From NCBI GenBank assembly GCA_012931725.1, contig CM022949.1, positions 49,351,551 through 49,415,550 on the forward strand: DNA of 64,000 nucleotides. Direction: 5' to 3'. How positions within the stretch are numbered: position 1 is the stretch's first letter; each line of letters begins with the position of its first letter. This document shows positions 22,899 through 34,782 of the stretch, piece after piece. The translations under genes were made by a program, and so were the position numbers. The DNA comes from Litsea cubeba (Eukaryota > Streptophyta > Magnoliopsida > Laurales > Lauraceae). The notes beneath the pieces are model-generated. The model did no database searches and had not been told where the DNA came from. It saw only the letters and a program-made list of their open reading frames with translations.

Positions 22899-24397
22899 TC
22901 GATCTGGTGGAGTCGCCGAAGCCGCAGTAGTTTCGCCTTTCTTGCTTTTGCTCTTTGTAATTTTTTCTTTCTATCTTTTATATGCGACTTTCGACCCAGT
23001 AATACCTTAGGGCTTTAATGAAAAACATAGCTTCTTTACTTGTGCATTCTCTCTCCTTCTCTTTCGCTTGAATTTGGCTGAATACCTTTTTCGTGATGTG
23101 AGTTGCAAATTTTGAGTTAGAGAGAATATCGAACGATCTTCATAGCTGTCTGTGTCGATTCTCCGTATTCTGGAGACCATAAATAGCAGTAAGTGCGGCG
23201 GTACGGCCAATGAGGAAAACGAGCGGATGGCTCCACGTGGCGCCATCGGGATCGCTGGTCATCATATAGGAAGACGTGCTTCTCACGTAAGGCGTGGGAG
23301 ACCTCGCCTCATAACTTCCTTCGTAGACCGGGCCCTTCTTCTTCCTATAAATAGAAGTGGTAGGCTCGCCATGGGAGAGAAAAAAAAAAGAACTAGGATA
23401 GCTTAATTCACATAGACATAGGAGTCTGTCTTTTTCTGTTTACAACCTTGGCAGCCATGTCTGGTAGATCGTTAGGAACATTTGACCCGGGGGGAACCCT
23501 TGCGCCAGAAGATGGCTTTCTCCGAGGGGGAAAGTCTGTCGTAGTCTGCGCGCTCTCTGAAGACGATCCTCGTGGACTACGCGCTCTCTGAACGCGGGTC
23601 CACGGCCAACCCTCCCTGGTCCGGCTGCATAGGAATCTTTGCAGCTGTGGTTTGGTGGCGCCCCCGGTGTTTGGGGGTCTTATTTTCATCCCATAGGACT
23701 CCGTGTGGAACCATGCTTCTTGTGGGATGTCAAGACCGCCGAGCGGTGGGCAGGATCGAGACACCGCTGGATCGAGGGGCTCTTCAAAGTTTGGTCTCAC
23801 TAACCATAGGGTATTGTAGAGCTCAGCGAGGTCCAGGGTCTCTGAGCTGAGGATGCTCTTGCTTGCAAACTTTGGTCTGACAAACCAAAGCGTATTGTAG
23901 AGCTCAATGAAATTCAGAGTCCCCCAAATCCTCCAAACAGTGGACCAGCGAGGATCGGAGTCTTCAAGCTTGCAATCTGGAGGGCGTTGAAGAGCTCAGG
24001 GCGCTGGAGACTGGACTGAAGAGTCGGTGAAGATCAGAGCCTCCCAGTCTTTATTTCTTTTTCTGCTTTCAGAGGACTGCGAGCCTCCTTTCTGTACTTT
24101 GTTTTCTTCTCTGTCTCCCTTGTAATGAAGTAATTACAATGAATAAAAGAGCAAATTTTTGAGATTATACAATTTGTGTACAATGCTTCCTTTTTGCTTT
24201 TCTGAATATACAATTGCGATGCTTGTATTTCTGTGCTGCTTTTTTGCACTCTAGTGCTTGCACTGCTATTTTTCTTTTGAAGAACTGTCGTTGGCCGAAA
24301 CGGATCAGCATCGCCCGAGACGAACTGTCTTGTGGCGAGATGATCACAGAGTCTTGATGATCTCGGCTGCGCGAGCCTTAGTTCGGGAACGATCTGG
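22899..24397. other. spacer of element B with a second antisense TATA box
   Basis: No long frame. A second 'ctataaatag' (TATA at 23346-23353) lies 104 bases before a short + strand frame, 23457-23591 (44 codons, starting MSGRSLGTFDPGG). A G-box-like 'ccacgtgg' is at about 23231. Duplicated 'gactacgcgctctctgaa' type modules at about 23545-23592 and 'tattgtagagctca' modules at 23813-23910 suggest local tandem duplication. Confidence 0.45.
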
Positions 24398-24975
24398 AGA
24401 GGTGTATGAACTCGGAATTTAGGAAGCGACTGGGTGTATGAATCCGAAGCCTCTCCCAGGGTTATGAACCCAAGCTTTAGGAAACGACTGAGTGTATGAA
24501 CTCGGAATTTAGGAAGCGACTGGGTGTATGAATCCGAAGCCTCTCCCAGGGTTAGGAACCCAAGCTTTAGGAAACGACTGAGTGTATGAACTCGGGGCCT
24601 TTTCCAGGGTCAAGGACCCAAGCTTTAGGAAACGACTGAGTATACGAACTCGAAGCCTTTTCCAGGGTCAAGGACCCGAACTTTAGGAAACGACTGAGTG
24701 TATGAACTCGAAGCCTTTTCCAGGGTCAAGGACCCGAACTTTAGGAGATGACTGAGTGTATGAACTCGAAGCCTTCTCCAGGGTCAAGGACCCGAACTTT
24801 AGGAGACGACTGAGTGTATGAACTCGAAGCCTTCTCCAGGGTCAAGGACCCAAACTTTAGGAGACGACTGAGTGTATGAACTCGAAGCCTTCTCCAGGGT
24901 TAAGGACCCAAACTTTAGGAAATGACTGAGTGTATGAACTCGAAGCCTTTTCCAGGGTCAAGGACCCAAAACTGC
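24398..24975 (-). repeat. 58-59-bp tandem array in element B
   Basis: About nine copies, on the + strand 'gagtgtatgaactcgaagcc', 'tccagggtcaaggaccc' and 'ctttaggaaacgact'. The reverse complement matches the 106-bp repeat of element A ('cgtttcctaaag', 'ggaaaaggc', 'ctcgagtt'). Left-hand copies are more diverged. Confidence 0.88.
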
Positions 24976-25052
24976 CGAACTCAGATAAGGAGAGATGACA
25001 CAGATCGATGGCAAAAGCTGCTTTCATTGATTTTGAGGTTCATGTTACATCT

Positions 25053-28000
25053 TCAGAAATAGAATTTCTCCAAATGGGATGCATTCCATGGTCTCGGCAA
25101 CGGCTTGCCTTCTAAGTCTTCGAGCTTGTAGGAGGATCGTCCTGCCAGTGAGACCACCTTGAATGGGCCATGCCAGTTTGGGGTCAGTTTTCCTTCATTT
25201 GAATCTTTGTGAGCCGGCAGGGTCTTCTTCAGGACCAGCTCTCCAATGGAGAAACTTCTTTCTCTGACGTTTCATTGTAGCCTCTGGCTGGCCACTGTTG
25301 ATAGTCAGTCAGCCGTAGGGCCGCTGCTTCTCGACGCTCATCTGCTAGGTCCAACTCCATTGCCAAGTTCGTGTCGTTTCGGCCCTGGTCGACCAATTCT
25401 GTCCTCAAAGTGGGGAGGCCAATTTCCAGGGGAATGACCGCCTCCATCCCATAGGCCAGAGAGAGAGGTGTCGCCGAGGTGGATCGCCTTGGAGTTGTTC
25501 TATACGCCCACAGCACGCTGGGAAGCTCCTCCACCCATCTCCCCTTTGCTTTGTCTAACCGCTTCTTGAGGCCGTTCAGGATTATCTTGTTAGAAATTTC
25601 AGCCTGGCCATTACTTTGTGGATACGCTGGAGTGGAGTAATAGTTTCTGATGCCATGCTCTTACCAGAAGTCCTTGAAGGATTTGGAGTCGAACTCAGTC
25701 CCGTTGTTCGAAATCAGGGTCCTGGGGATGCCGAACCTCGTTATGATGTTCTTCCATACGAAGTTTCTGGAATCCCTATCCGTGATGGAGGACAGCGGCT
25801 CAGCTTCTATCCACTTCGTGAAGTAATCCGTCGCGACGATCAGCCACCTCTTGTTCCCCGGAGCTCGGTGAAGAGGTCCCACAATGTCCAGCCCCCATTG
25901 AGGGAAGGGCCATGGACTAGAGAGGGGACTCAAGTCTTGCGCTGGCTGATGGAGAGAGTGAGAGAACTTCTGGCACTTCTCGTATTTCCTGGCGTACACT
26001 TGTGCATCCTTCTGCTTGTAGGGCCACCAGTAACCTTGGCTTATTGCCCTGTAGGCCAGTGATCGGCCCCCGATGTGGCTGCCACAGATTCCTTCGTGGA
26101 TCTCATACAGGAAGTTGTCCACCTTGCTGGGGTGGACGCATTGGAGGTATGGACTCGTGAAGGATTTTCTGTAGAGTTTGCCTTCGGGAGATAACCAGAA
26201 TTGAGCTGCCTTGAGTCTGATTCGATGGGCTTCGGTCTTGTCCTCGGGGAGCTGGTCGTCCTTCAAGTAGGAGGTGATCGGATCCATCCAGCTCGGGCCG
26301 AGGTCGGCACAAAGGACTTGCCGAGGTGAGTGGAGCTCTAAGCTTGATCTTGATATCGATCCAACTTCGACAGTCATTCTCTTTCCTGCTTCGACAGCGG
26401 AGGCCAGGTTTGCAAGCACGTCAGCGTGCGTGTTAGTGTCTCTGGAGATTTGCTTGACCTCGGCTGTCTTGAAATGGGAGAGCAGCTTTTGCGCGAGGGC
26501 TAAGTAGGCCGCCATCCTGTCGTCCCTGGCCTGGTAGTCCCCAGCGAACTGGCTAGTCACCAGTTGCGAATCGCTGAAGATCACCAGGTGCTGGGCTCCG
26601 AGGATTCGGGCGCCATCCAACCCTGCTATCAGTGCTTCATACTCTGCCTCATTGTTTGTTGCTTTGAAGTCCAAGGTGAAGGCTTGCTCTATCACCAATC
26701 CCTCTGGCGATTGGAGGACTATGCCGGTGCCAACTCGCTTGGAGGTGGACGAATCGTCAACAAAGACCTTCCATGCCGCGGTGGGAGCTTGTTCGACCTT
26801 GGTAACTTCAGGCTCATGCCCTACGCCCCCCAGTGCCGTGCCGGGCTGGGTCGGAGCCGAGCTTGGCGAGACGAACTCTATGATGAAGTCAGCCAGAATC
26901 TGGGCTTTGATCGCAGTCCGGGGGCGGTACTGAATGTTTTACTGCCCCAGTTCGACTGCCCACTTCGAGATTCGCCCTGAAAAATCAGCCTTTTTGAATA
27001 TAGAACGGAGTGGGTGCTCCGTGATCACCACAATGGTGTGGGATTGGAAATAATGGGAGAGCTTGCGGGAGGCGCTGACGAGTGCCAGCGCAAGCTTTTC
27101 CAACAAAAGGTATCTGGTTTCGGCGTCAAGCAGGATCTTGCTCGTATAGTAAATTGGTTTTTGTTCTCCCTCGTCCTCTATGATGAGGATGGAGCTCACA
27201 GCATGATCCGAGACCGCAAGGTATAAATACAAAATCTCTCCCTGGGTTGGGGTAGAGAGTAAAGGAGGTGAAGACAAATAGGTTTTGAGTGCTGCCAACG
27301 CTTGGTCACACTCAGAGGTCCACTGAAATTTCAAATTTTTTCTCAGAAGCTGAAAGAAAGGCCTGCACTTATCTGACGACCGGCTGATGAAGCGATTGAG
27401 TGCTGCAGCCATGCCTGTGAGCTTCTGAACTTCCTTTGTAGTAGATGGGCTCTGGATGCCCAAGATTACAGTGATCTGGTCTGGGTTGGCCTCTATTTCC
27501 CTCCGCGTTACCAGGCTTCCGAGGAACTTGCCAGAGGCTACGCCGAAGGTGCACTTGGAAGCATTTAACTTGAGCTTGAACGCGTGAAGGATGTTGAAGA
27601 CTTGGGCCAGATCCGCCAGATGGTCGCTGGAGAGCTTGGACTTGACGACCATGTCGTCAATGTAGACTTCCACCGTTTTTCCGAGTTGAGCCTGGAACAT
27701 TTTTATCACGAGGCGCTGATATGTTGCCCCCGCGTTCTTTAGCCCGAAGGGCATGACTTTGTAGCGATAAGTGCCGCGGGGGGTTATGAAAGCGGTTTTC
27801 TCCTCGTCTGGCTCATACATCAGAATATGATGGTAGCCTCTATAGGCGTCAAGGAAGCTCATTCGGTCGTGGCCGGCGGTGGCGTCGATCATTTGATCAA
27901 TCTTCGGAAGGGAGAAACTGTCTTTAGGGTAGGCCCTGTTGAGATCGGTGAAGTCCACGCACACCCTCCATTTGCCTGTTTTCTTCTTAAGCACCACCGT

Positions 28001-29611
28001 ATTGGCCCGCCAGACAGGGTACTCGACTTCCCGGATTGCGCCTGCCTCCAGTAACTTCTCGACCTCTTCGAGTACCGCGTCTGTCTGCTGTAACCCCGTC
28101 CTTCGGGCTTTTTGCACTACTGGCTTGTGGCTGGGATCCACATTCAGCCTGTGGCACATGACCTCGGGGTCGACCCCAGGCATTTCGCTCGGGGTCCAGG
28201 CGAAGACATCCACGTTCTGCACTAGGAACCTTGAGAGCTCGGCTCTCTCTTCATCTGGTAGCTGTGTGCCAATCAGGAAAAACCTATCAGGGTCAGCTGG
28301 GTCGAGTCTGACTTCGGCTAGGTCTTCAATACTTTTCTTGTCAGGATCTCGGCCGATCTCATCTAGACCCTTTTCAAACTCCGCCAGGTTGATGCGCTCT
28401 GGCTCCTTCTCTGCTGGGACCACGGCCAGCATGCACTGCCTAGCCTGCTGCTGATCTCCTTCTACTGTGACCACTTCCATCTTGCCCTCTTTATTCTCGA
28501 GCACGAACTTTAGTTTCTGGTGGAGGGAAGAGGGGACTGCTTCCAACTTGTGGAGCCACGTTCTGCCCAGGATGACGTTGTAGGGAGAAGGGGCGTCCAC
28601 GACTAGGAAGTCGGCCAGCACGGAGGCTCCGCCCACTCGGGTTTCTAGGGTGATTTTACCCTTGGGATAAACTGGTTTGGCGGATAACCCTAGCAGGGGC
28701 GCACGGACCTCCGTGAGGTCGGCTTCTGAGAGGTTCATTTTCTTGAAGCACTCATAGGAGAGGACCTCGGAGGAACTGCCGGAATCGACGAGGATCCTCT
28801 TCACAGTGAAGTCCTTCAGCTTCATGGTCAAGAGCAGAGGATCGTTGTGAGGGAGCTGGATTCCCTCCAGATCTTTGTCGGAGAAAGAGATTGCTGGTCG
28901 GTCGTGGCGAGGTCTCTTGGGCGTCGGCCCGAGTTCGGCTTTCATCACTTCCTTCCCGTGCGAGGCCCTCCTGGCTTCGGCACGAGCCTGAGGGCTGTCT
29001 CGAGCTGAGGGAGAGGGAGCTGAGGGCGCCAGGTGGATCACATTGATGATCTTCTCGGAGTCTTCACTGTTTGTATCTCTGGCCACGCTCTGATGAGCTC
29101 GGCTACCGCCGCCGCTGCTGACGTCTCTTGCCTTTGCAAACTCTGCGAGATGGCCTTCCTTGGCGAGCCTCTCCAAGTGAGACTTTAGAGTCCTGCATTC
29201 TTCGGTCCTGTGCCCGTTACCCTTATGGTAGGCACAAAACTTGGATTGGTCACGAGTGGAGGGATCGCCTGCCAAGGGACGAGGCCATCTAAAGAACGGC
29301 TGGGATTTGACTTTGTTCATAACCTGGTGGATCGGCTCCTTGAAGACGATGCTCATAGACTGGCGGGCGTCGGGGGGAGGTCTGGCCCTCCTGCTGCCCC
29401 CAGACCGGGACGTTGAGGGTCTCGCCGAATTGGAGACCCAGGCCTGCTTCGGCTCTTGCCTCTGGAATGGCTTCTTGCCCCGCTGCTGAGACTGGCTGCT
29501 CCTTTCCTTGGGTTCCAGGTCTGCTATCTCGCGGCCTTCCTCCTCCCGAGCTCTGATTTCGTCTTCCTCCTGGGCGATAAAGCGTTTTATTCGGGACATC
29601 AAGGCCGGCAT
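25053..29611 (-). pseudogene. pol: Pol of element B (PR, RT, RH, aRH, IN), with the end of Gag
   Basis: Read on the minus strand: the end of Gag with a zinc-knuckle-like CAYHKGNGHRTEEC, an aspartic protease (LVDSGSSSEVL), reverse transcriptase (VCVDFTDLNRAYPKDSF, then YIDDMVVKS), RNase H to about 26940, an additional RNase H (NNEAEYEALIAGL, FSDSQLV) and integrase (HEGICGSH, GLDIVGPL, DYFTKWIEAEPL, WAYRTTPRRST). Defects: in-frame TAA at 26939-26941 between the two RNases H, in-frame TAA at 25661-25663 inside integrase, and a frameshift near 25240, after which the integrase C-terminus continues to a TGA at 25053-25055. The second integrase catalytic Asp reads Asn (ISNNGTEF, codon at 25706-25708), and the first Cys of the HHCC finger reads Tyr. 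It is inactive as it stands. Confidence 0.9.
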
Positions 29612-30778
29612 GGAGGGAGCAGGATCTCCCGCAAATCCTTCCGCAGCTCATGCCCTAGTAACAGGGCATTCTGGAAGGCGAAAATCGCCACTTCTTCTCT
29701 GGTATCCTCGATTTGGCTGTAAATTGCCCAGAATCGCTGGGCGAACTGGGTGAGGGTCTCACCCTGCTTCATCTTTAGAGCGAGGATGTCGGCATCGGTT
29801 TTGGGGACGACGCTGTAGGCCTGGAACTTTTTCAGGAAAGAGAGTTGGAGTTCCTTCCAACTCGAAATAGACTTCTCTGGCAGAGCGCAGAACCACTTCA
29901 GAGGGAGGTCGCTCAAACTCGAGGAAAAGATCTTGCAGTTGAGGTGGCCCTCGTTCCCCCAGATGGACATCTTTTGGGAGAAATGACGGAGGTGAGCAGA
30001 TGGGTCAGACAGTCCGTCATAGGGGATGAACCGCGGGACTGAGAACTTCTTGGGCAAGGGAGTTCTCTCGATATCCCGGGTGAAAGGAGAGGCCCCCAGA
30101 TCGGTGGGGCCACATATTTCTTGCTGGTCGCGCATCTCCACGTTGCGCTGGAGAGCTAGCTTAATGCGCTTGTCGAGCCGCTCCTGCTCGTAGTCCTTCT
30201 CTGGCGTCAGCGCCCTTGATTTCCGCTTTGCATGGCTTCGACCGTGATGGCTACGAGCTCGAGCCCTCATCGTAGGCTTGGCTGCGTTTTTGGTCGAGAT
30301 AGGCTCTTAGATCCTCTCGGGACGGCTGGACTACCTTGCTTTGGACAGCTCTCTTCTCGCCTTGAGGCCCTGAGGGTTGCCTCTGAGAAGCATTTTGCAC
30401 CGCTCTCAGTTGCTGTTGGAGCTGGCGGATCAGTCGCTCCTGGTCCTGGAGGAGAGCGTTTTGAGCTGCGATGTCTCCTCCAGCATCAGGGGGTTACATG
30501 TGGCGAGGCTCCTCCACCACCGGAGCTTTGCCTTTAGAAGGGTGATCACGTCGACGCTCCCCTCGTGGGGGAGGCGGGACTTCATCGTCAGAGCACGAGG
30601 TTTCGAACCCCTCACGGAAAGGAGATTCGACGAAGGGTCGCGAGGCTACGCTGTCCTCGCCTGCTGACGCGCCACGGTCCGCTGCGGGCCGTCCCTGAGG
30701 AGGGACGTCTGCGAACGGGTCTGGACGCGTGAAAGTTGCTCTCTGGGACTCTCCGCCTTTCTTAGCTTTCGGAGGCAT
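29599..30778 (-). pseudogene. gag: Gag of element B
   Basis: The N-terminal part starts at 30778 (MPPKAKKGGES) and meets an in-frame TAA near 30494. A frame change follows before 30270, from where the core is open to 29599: FSVPRFIPYDGLSDPSAHLRHFSQ, then LPLKWFCALP and FLKKFQAYSVVP. A further single-base shift near 29620 moves the Gag end (MPALMSRIKRFIAQEEDE) into the pol frame. The core aligns closely with the Gag of element A. Three lesions make the protein unmakeable in full. Confidence 0.85.
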
Positions 30779-30824
30779 GGTTTTTGGAAAGATTGGGAAG
30801 GTTTGGAAGGTTGGGATAGTGCTT

Positions 30825-30843
30825 TCCCACAGACGGCGCCAAT
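30825..30843 (-). promoter_or_regulatory. primer-binding site of element B
   Basis: On the minus strand, 'attggcgccgtctgtggga' directly follows the 5' LTR, identical to element A. Confidence 0.7.
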
Positions 30844-31720
30844 TGTAGGTGCAGAAAAATAATGACCCACAATAATCGGGGTGCCTTACAGGACTTATCC
30901 AAATGAAGAAGACGACCGACTGCCTGAAAGCCTGAAAGGGAAGAGCAAACGGTCAGAGGACCCTGGCCTGGGCGGCGCAAGGCTCTCCGATACCTAAGTC
31001 AGTCAATGAACTGGAACAAAGGAAGGAGAGGAAGAAGAGAGGCAGAGTAACGGCTCTTTGGGTTGGATTCTGCGTACCTTCCATGTGAAATGAAGCTCTA
31101 TTTATAGACGATTTGGATGATATTTTGGTGTGGGTCCCATGACTTGACAGTGAAGTCATCATCAGCCCACAAAGTAATTAATGCGGTCCAATCCAGCCCG
31201 CTTTGCATTTAATGCCAGTCGGATCGGCCCATATCGCATTAAATGCATGTCACGTTGGGCCAGATTGTGTTGGACGCCTTTGGCGGTAGGGGTACCATCG
31301 GATCTACCCTCGGGCCGTGCCCTGATTTGGCCTCAGTCGCTGGATGCCGCCCTGTCAAGGATCTGGCGAAGATTGTGGACGGCTGGATGTCGCATCTGTC
31401 TTACTGGCTCGCGCCCTTGTTCCTCCACGTGTCCGATGACGTGGGGTGCGAGGGGCGCGAGTGGAGATCCTCTTCTTGCTCCGGCTCTTGTTCCGGCACC
31501 TTCGGCCGAGGTGGGGTCTTCTGCCGAGGCGAGCACCTGGGGTAGCCGAGTTCGGCGCTAGCGGCCCGGACATGCCTGACTTCGGCTGGGACCCCTGTCC
31601 TTGTAGCCGAGGTGAGTCTGGTGCCACGCAGGTGGCACGTGGATGGCACGTGAGGATGCTTAATCCCATTTGATGGCTGTGATTAGTGTAATCCTGGAGC
31701 TTTGGAAATCCCCCCACACA
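30844..31720 (-). repeat. 5' LTR of element B
   Basis: 877 bp. Minus-strand TATA ('ctataaatag', reverse of 'ctatttatag') at about 31098-31107. Target-site copy 'agcct' at 31721-31725. Confidence 0.92.
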
Positions 31721-31725
31721 AGCCT

Positions 31726-32000
31726 TTTTCTATTTAGAGTTTTTTTTGTGCTAGTAGGAAATCAAGGTATTTCCTCCGGTATCCCTGAATCCTCAGCATC
31801 ACATGAACACTCACAAACGAAAATAGACACTTTTGGAGACCAAGAATTCACTATAATGTAAAACCTAGTACTAAATATCCTTCCGTTGACAACTGGCTTT
31901 AATACAAGAGATCTTGAAAGTGGCTTTTTATTTTACTCGATTTTCTTTAGCATTCCGTTTAATTTAAAGGTTTTTTGAATCATTTATCTTCTAATTGAAG
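31726..32000 (+). other. CRK intron 3, right part
   Basis: AT-rich sequence continuing the intron interrupted by element B and ending in the acceptor 'tctaattgaag' at 32000. No gene seen. Confidence 0.6.
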
Positions 32001-32128
32001 GGTAGGCTTTCAGATGGGAAAGAATAGCTGTGAAGAAGTTGTCTATAGATTCAGAACAAGGTGGAAAAGAATTCATGAATGAGGAAGTATTAATCTCAAA
32101 GCTTTAGCACAAACATTTGGTTCGACTC
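32001..32128 (+). pseudogene. CRK exon 4, left half
   Basis: Reads RLSDGK, then, after a one-base deletion near 32027, IAVKKLSIDSEQGGKEFMNE and LISKL. IAVKK holds the ATP-anchoring lysine of subdomain II and the E of FMNEE is in the alpha-C region. The codon before HKHLVR is TAG where relatives usually have CAG. The exon is cut by element C after the codons for HKHLVRL; the last five bases (gactc) are the target-site copy. Confidence 0.85.
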
Positions 32129-32880
32129 TGTTAGAATATAAAAGTATGTCGGGTCAACGAAAATGGCAAAAACAACATATAGTTGCTGACAGGCCTCAAA
32201 ATGACACAAAAAAAAAGTATCAGGCAGAACGTGGTCTCGCTATAGCGAGACTCCTTCTCCCTATAGCGAGAATGACGATGTTTGCCCAGTTGGATCCAGA
32301 CTCTGAGAGAAAGTTTGAGAAAACTCTTTTTTCTAAGTAGATAATTACAAGGAGTCTTATGGACGAATTTTGGGCTATATATTGGGTGTTTCTCACAACC
32401 CAAAAAAATACAGATCATCTCTCAAGTTCTGAATTTGTGATCTAATTGAGAGAAATATTCTCTAGAGATTTTTGAAGAGTTGTAATGCCAAGTACTCTAC
32501 AGAGTTAGTTTCTTCTGCATCCCTTGTAGAAGATCATCTTCTTGCGTAGAAGATTTGAGGAGTCAAGCGCCGGATCTGTTGCAATCAATGGTGTGATGTC
32601 GTTGAAGCGTGATGCGACACAAGATAGCTTCAGTCTTTAGATAAGGGATATCTAGGGAATAAATCTGAGTTTTTTTATAATTGCGAGATTTATAGTGTTT
32701 GATTAGATCCAGTTCGGATCGATGGTTTTTTACCCAGTTAGGGTTTTCCACCTTAAATTTGGTATTCTTGTGGTGTGTGCTTGTGATTTTATTTCCGCTG
32801 TATTTTTTTATTTTTTTTACACACTAGTGGGTTGATTTATTGAGTGGACAAATCTAGAGATCTCGAACTCTAAATCTTCA
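32129..32880 (+). repeat. 5' LTR of element C
   Basis: 752 bp, TGTTAGAATA to AAATCTTCA. Contains an exact 18-base palindrome at 32234-32251 (gtctcgctatagcgagac). Confidence 0.92.
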
Positions 32881-32897
32881 ATTGGTATCGGAGCAGG
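32881..32897 (+). promoter_or_regulatory. primer-binding site of element C
   Basis: 'attggtatcggagcagg' follows the LTR and matches the usual plant Copia site for initiator tRNA-Met with one change (TCG for TCA). Confidence 0.75.
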
Positions 32898-32938
32898 TTA
32901 CACTAATTTGCTGTGTTTGATCTAAAGAGATTTTTAGA

Positions 32939-34782
32939 ATGGTGTTCAATCGAGAAGGGACATCAACTTCTAAGCCCCCCTTGCTAGATGGTTCTAATTA
33001 TGCATATTGGAAGCAAAGGATGATTGGATTCCTTAAGTTCATTGACGATGATGTTTGGGATATTGTTGAGGAGGCCTACTGCAGACCAACAATTATGGTT
33101 AGTAGACAAACTGTTCCTAAACCTAAAGATGAATGGACAAAGGATGAGAAGCATGCCTCCAATTGTAATAACAAGACAGTGAATAGTATATACAATGGAA
33201 TGTCTGCTGAAGAGTTCCGTAGGATTTCCACTTGCAAAACTGCAAAAGAAGCGTGGGAAGTTTTATAGACGGTGTATGAAGGTACAGACACGGTGAAGCA
33301 ATCTAAATTGCATAGGCTGACTAAAGAATTTGAAACCATCATGATGGAAGAATATGAGACATTTGATCAATTTTATGCAAAACTGAATGATATTGTCAAT
33401 TCTGTTTTCAATCTGGGTGGGGAAATTCAAGAAAACAAGATTGTCAAGAAAATCTTGAGGACTCTACCTTCGAGGTTCGATTCTAAAGTTGATGCTATTG
33501 AAGAAAATAAGAATCTTGATACCCTCAAGGTCAACCAGCTGGTTGGAAATCTTCAAACCACTGAAGCAAACCTTTTAGATAAAGGAAAATCAAAAGAGAA
33601 AGGTATTGCTTTGAAAGCCAACTCAAAATCAAGAAAGAAACCTGAAAAGAAAACTGAGTATGGTTCTGATTCTGAATATGAGACTAAAGATGTTATGGCT
33701 GATATGTTTAATTGTTTCAAGAAGTACATGAAGTCAAAACAAGTCAAGTAGAAGAGTTCTAAATTTGAGAAGAAGTATTCTGCAAAAGGAATTGAGTGTT
33801 TTGAGTGCCACGGCTATGGTCGCTATACTAGTGAGTGTGCTAACAAGAAAAAGGGTGCGTTGAAAAAGGCTCTCAACACAACTTGGGAGGAACAGTCATT
33901 AGTAGAAAAATAAGATCCTTCAATTGAAACTTCTGAAACTGTGAATGGCAAGTTTGTGGCATTCATGGCTAGGTCTTTGTCTGACAATGATACTGATAAA
34001 GATCATGATGATGAGATGTCAGATCAGGAGAAAGATTATGAAGAGTTATATCATGCTACATATGCTGATTGTGTCAAGATGACAAAGTATGGCAACAAGA
34101 TTATTATCAAGCTTCAGGCTACTTAAGAAGAAAATTCTGCATTGAAAATTAAATTAGAGCAAGCACTTGAAAAGGTTCATCTCTTGGAAAGTCAGAAGAT
34201 CTGCATGGCTGAAACTTTGACTACTGAGGGTCAAATATTTAAGAAGGCTGAACAAGAAATAGTGAATCTGAAGAAAGAGATAGTGATTGTGAAAGCTGAA
34301 AAAAAGATTTGCAATGAAGATTGAAGATCACTCTGTCTGAGTTAGAAGTGAAACAAGCTTCACTAAACAAGATGAACACTGGTTCGAAGACTCTTACAAA
34401 TATCTTATGTAGTCAGAAATCTCCTTTTGACAGAAGCGATCTCGGTTATGAACATGGTGCATCCACTTCGAAAGCTAAATGTAAATCTATTTTTGCTTCA
34501 AGTGTTGCACATGCTACTCCACATGCTGCACATATACATAATGTGTCAAGTAGTTTCAAGAAAAAGAATGTGTTATGCGCTGCACACACATCCACTTGTC
34601 ACCATTGTGGAAAGAAAGGACACATTCGTCCCCATTGTAAGAAGCTGCAAAATCTACTAAAGACAAAGCAATGGCGGAAGAATTTTTCTCCTCCCAAGAC
34701 AACTCCAGTTTGGGTTAGAAAGTCTTATTTGCCTAAGGAGTTTGCTCACACTGTGCTGAAAGCTCAAACTACACAAGTGTAG
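32939..34782 (+). pseudogene. gag: Gag polyprotein of element C (UBN2-like)
   Basis: Begins MVFNREGTSTSKPPLLDGSNYAYWK, the N-terminal block of Copia Gag (DUF4219/UBN2 type), continues through TLPSRFDSKVDAIEE, and has a zinc knuckle CFECHGYGRYTSEC (about 33798-33840). A coiled coil rich in L, E and K follows (about 34130-34380), then a second knuckle CHHCGKKGHIRPHC (about 34600-34640). In-frame stops fall at 33266-33268, 33749-33751, 33911-33913 and 34124-34126. A frame change near 34320 precedes the second knuckle. The order gag, knuckle, coiled coil, knuckle fits Tork/SIRE-like Copia elements. No pol follows before the 3' LTR. Confidence 0.8.

Larger units (their letters stand above)
19117..31720 (-). 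mobile_element. element B: Tat-lineage-like Ty3/gypsy retrotransposon
   Basis: A 12.6-kb element in reverse orientation: LTRs at 30844-31720 (5') and 19117-19992 (3'), starting TGTGTGGGG and ending CACCTACA on the minus strand, with 5-bp TSDs 'agcct' at 19112-19116 and 31721-31725. In element order it carries Gag, protease, reverse transcriptase, RNase H, an additional RNase H, integrase, a 58-bp tandem array and a spliced gene on the opposite strand. The second RNase H before integrase is the mark of the Tat (Ogre/Retand) group. The LTRs differ at about twenty positions by eye. Gag and pol have stops and frameshifts, so it is now defective. It lies in CRK intron 3. Confidence 0.93.

Noticed and set aside
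24398..24975. Possible CRISPR-like array of regular repeats
   Set aside because: The repeats are contiguous with no unique spacers, lie in a plant retroelement and match repeats of element A.
25616..28454. Plus-strand frames of 90-170 residues within pol of element B
   Set aside because: Shadows of the minus-strand protease to integrase frame.
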